Below, piece after piece: positions 20,632 to 22,055 of a DNA stretch of 22,055 bases. The position numbers and the translations under genes are program-made. Origin of the DNA: Dehalococcoidia bacterium (GTDB taxonomy: Bacteria; Chloroflexota; Dehalococcoidia; DSTF01; JALHUB01); contig JALHUB010000271.1 of assembly GCA_022865685.1 (NCBI GenBank), positions 1 to 22,055 of the forward strand, in the 5' to 3' direction. Position 1 is the first letter of the stretch. Every line of letters begins with the position of its first letter. The notes beneath the pieces were generated by a model. The model was not told the origin of the DNA and searched no databases. It saw only the letters and a program-made list of their open reading frames with translations.

Positions 20632-20672
20632 GCAGAAAAGCGCAGGGAATCAGACTTCGATGAGGCGTGATG
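20608..20672 (+). repeat. Pair of 11-bp direct repeats flanking the promoter -10
   Basis: GAGGCGTGATG occurs at 20608-20618 and again at 20662-20672, the second copy covering the ribosome site of the downstream gene. The copies are 54 bp apart, measured start to start. They could be operator half-sites or a small duplication. Confidence 0.35.
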
Positions 20673-22055
20673 ATGAGTGAAAGCAAATCGCTGCACGGCT
20701 ACACAGCCCGCGATGGCTGGTTCATCGACCCTTTGGGCCGTCGCACGCTTCTTCGCGGCGTCAACCTGGGCGGCAGCACGAAGGTGCCTTTCTCTCCCAA
20801 CGGCGCGACCCACCTGGGCACCGACTTCGAGCATTGGGCCGACGTTAGCTTCATCGGCAGGCCGTTCCCCCTCGAGGAGGCGGACGAGCACCTGGGAAGG
20901 CTTTCGCACTGGGGCTTCAACGTGCTGCGTTTGCTCGTAACGTGGGAGGCCATCGAACACGCGGGCCCCGGGCAGTACGACGAAGCGTATCTGGATTACG
21001 TGCGCGCGGTCGTGAAGAAGGCACGCGAGTATGGGCTGCTGGTGTTCATCGACCCGCATCAGGACGTGTGGAGTCGCTGGACGGGCGGCGACGGAGCGCC
21101 CTACTGGTGCTTCGAGTGGGCGGGTCTCGAACCGAACGCGTTCGTCGAGGCGGAAGCGGTTGCGCTGGACGCGGTCGACTGGCCTAGCAACTATGAGCGG
21201 GCGCCGGTGGCGACGATGTGGACGCTCTTCTTCGGCGGTGACACCTTCTGCCCCGAACTGAGGGGCGTGCAAGAGCGCTTGCAGGACCGCTATATCGACG
21301 CCGTTTGCGCCCTCGCGGAGCGCCTGGCCGGCTGCGACAACGTGATCGGCTACGACACGCTGAACGAGCCGAGCGGCGGCTACATCGGTCGAAGCGAAGA
21401 CCTCACGAGAGAGCGTAGGATGGGTACGGTACGGGGTCAGCGTCCGTTCTCCGCCCTCGACTACCTGGCAGCCGCCGACGGCAACACCATCCGCCGTCCC
21501 GATGGCCAGGTGCTCAATCCAAAGGGTATCAGCGTCTGGCGGAACGGCTGTCCCTGGAAGCGGGGCGGCGTGTGGGACCTCGACAGCCAGGGCAACCCCG
21601 TCCTCGGCGCCCCATCCTACTTCAGCGAGGTCGGAGGACAAGCGGTCACGGCGTGGCAGGACTTCATGGTGCCGTTCATCAAGAGGCTGCGGACGGCTCT
21701 GCGGCGCATCGACCCGGGGTGCTTTCTGTTCATCGAGGGCTCGCCGACGGACCTGAACACCGTCTGGGACGACCCCGACCCGCTGATCTGCAACGCCCGC
21801 CACTGGTACGACGTTCCAACGCTGGGCACGCGCGTGTTCCGTCCCGACGCCTACCGGTCGCTTTCCGGTGAGACGGTCTCCGGCGTAGAGGCGATCGCTG
21901 GAGAGTACACAAAGCAGCTCACGATGCTGCAGGCGATATCGCGGGAGCGGATGGGCAACCCGCCGATGCTGCTCGGGGAGTTCGGAATACCGTACGACAT
22001 GAATGACGGAGAGGCGTTTCGCACGGGCGACTACAGCGCCCAGGAGGTCGCCCTC
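20673..22055 (+). CDS. GH5 glycoside hydrolase, endoglycoceramidase / steryl-beta-glucosidase type (GH5_12-like), partial at right edge
   Basis: The frame runs open from the ATG at 20673 to the window end (461 residues). It begins GYTARDGWFIDPLGRRTLLRGVNLGG, the normal entry of GH5 barrels. IDPHQDVWSRWTGGDGAP (about 126-143) is characteristic of the endoglycoceramidase/EGCrP-type subfamily. The acid/base is Glu232 in DTLNEP and the nucleophile Glu436 in LLGEFGIP; HWYD lies between them. These enzymes hydrolyse beta-glucosides linked to lipids (ceramides or sterols), so a lipid-glycoside substrate is likely but unproven. There is no signal peptide, so the enzyme seems cytosolic, like fungal EGCrP2. 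GAGG lies 7 nt before this ATG; an ATG at 20670 is an equal alternative. The C-terminal beta domain expected of the subfamily is outside the window. Confidence 0.85.
   Translation, partial: MSESKSLHGYTARDGWFIDPLGRRTLLRGVNLGGSTKVPFSPNGATHLGTDFEHWADVSFIGRPFPLEEADEHLGRLSHWGFNVLRLLVTWEAIEHAGPGQYDEAYLDYVRAVVKKAREYGLLVFIDPHQDVWSRWTGGDGAPYWCFEWAGLEPNAFVEAEAVALDAVDWPSNYERAPVATMWTLFFGGDTFCPELRGVQERLQDRYIDAVCALAERLAGCDNVIGYDTLNEPSGGYIGRSEDLTRERRMGTVRGQRPFSALDYLAAADGNTIRRPDGQVLNPKGISVWRNGCPWKRGGVWDLDSQGNPVLGAPSYFSEVGGQAVTAWQDFMVPFIKRLRTALRRIDPGCFLFIEGSPTDLNTVWDDPDPLICNARHWYDVPTLGTRVFRPDAYRSLSGETVSGVEAIAGEYTKQLTMLQAISRERMGNPPMLLGEFGIPYDMNDGEAFRTGDYSAQEVAL

Noticed and set aside
1..22055. CRISPR array, insertion sequence or prophage
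   Set aside because: No regularly spaced repeats, transposase, integrase or phage structural genes were seen on either strand.

Overview
This is a high-GC bacterial chromosomal segment with compact, short-spaced genes and frequent GTG/TTG starts. The content is a mix of housekeeping and metabolic genes, with no phage genes, transposases or CRISPR arrays. The gene mix suggests a monoderm-like member of Terrabacteria, most likely Chloroflexota (Dehalococcoidia-like) and less likely an actinobacterium. The pointers are ScpB, an AmaP/Asp23-type protein, DUF503, a RodZ-like protein carrying a PASTA domain, a tungsten-type aldehyde:ferredoxin oxidoreductase (AOR), LivGF, and a MoxR/VWA pair with a YSRWDGTQ start. 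This placement is inference from gene families; no rRNA or other marker is present.

Layout. 1-2855 (minus strand): the 5' part of an amidohydrolase, a gap with palindromes, a GT4 glycosyltransferase and a BioF2/CelD-like acyltransferase. 2869-2949: two back-to-back extended -10 promoters. 2992-4420 (plus): an uncharacterised 154-aa protein, a small zincin-like metalloprotein and a four-helix membrane protein, which meets glycerate kinase (4388-5524, minus) tail to tail. 5591-8750 (plus): a 38-aa zinc-ribbon microprotein, then a tight operon of mtaB (apparently leaderless), AmaP-like protein, scpB and DUF503. 8747-10776 (minus): rimO and a RodZ-like/PASTA protein. 11065-12927 (plus): AOR. 12928-13407: a 480-bp non-coding region with strong hairpins and a promoter that leads into tRNA-His. 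13523-14455: a probable lipoprotein with an internal duplication. 14544-14619: tRNA-Arg(TCG). 14727-16889: livG, livF and bioY. 17077-20557: a MoxR-like AAA+ ATPase and its VWA partner. 20673-22055: the 5' part of a GH5 enzyme of the endoglycoceramidase/steryl-glucosidase type.

Functional themes. Two methylthiotransferases lie close together: MtaB modifies tRNA and RimO modifies ribosomal protein S12. Chromosome and envelope functions are represented by ScpB, the AmaP-like protein and RodZ-PASTA. Several transport or redox genes are orphans here: LivGF without permeases or binding protein, BioY without an energising module, and AOR without cofactor genes or an electron-carrier partner. The AAA+/VWA pair looks like a chelatase-type remodelling machine whose target is unknown.

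Regulation. Several putative promoters share an extended -10 (TGn before a TAnnnT hexamer). Start codons near or at the predicted transcription start suggest that leaderless mRNAs are used here. The items most worth a second look are the microprotein resembling the C-terminal zinc ribbon of class II ribonucleotide reductase, the hairpin-rich tRNA-His leader, the RodZ-PASTA fusion, and the GH5_12-like enzyme. I did not find a clearly new multi-gene system.
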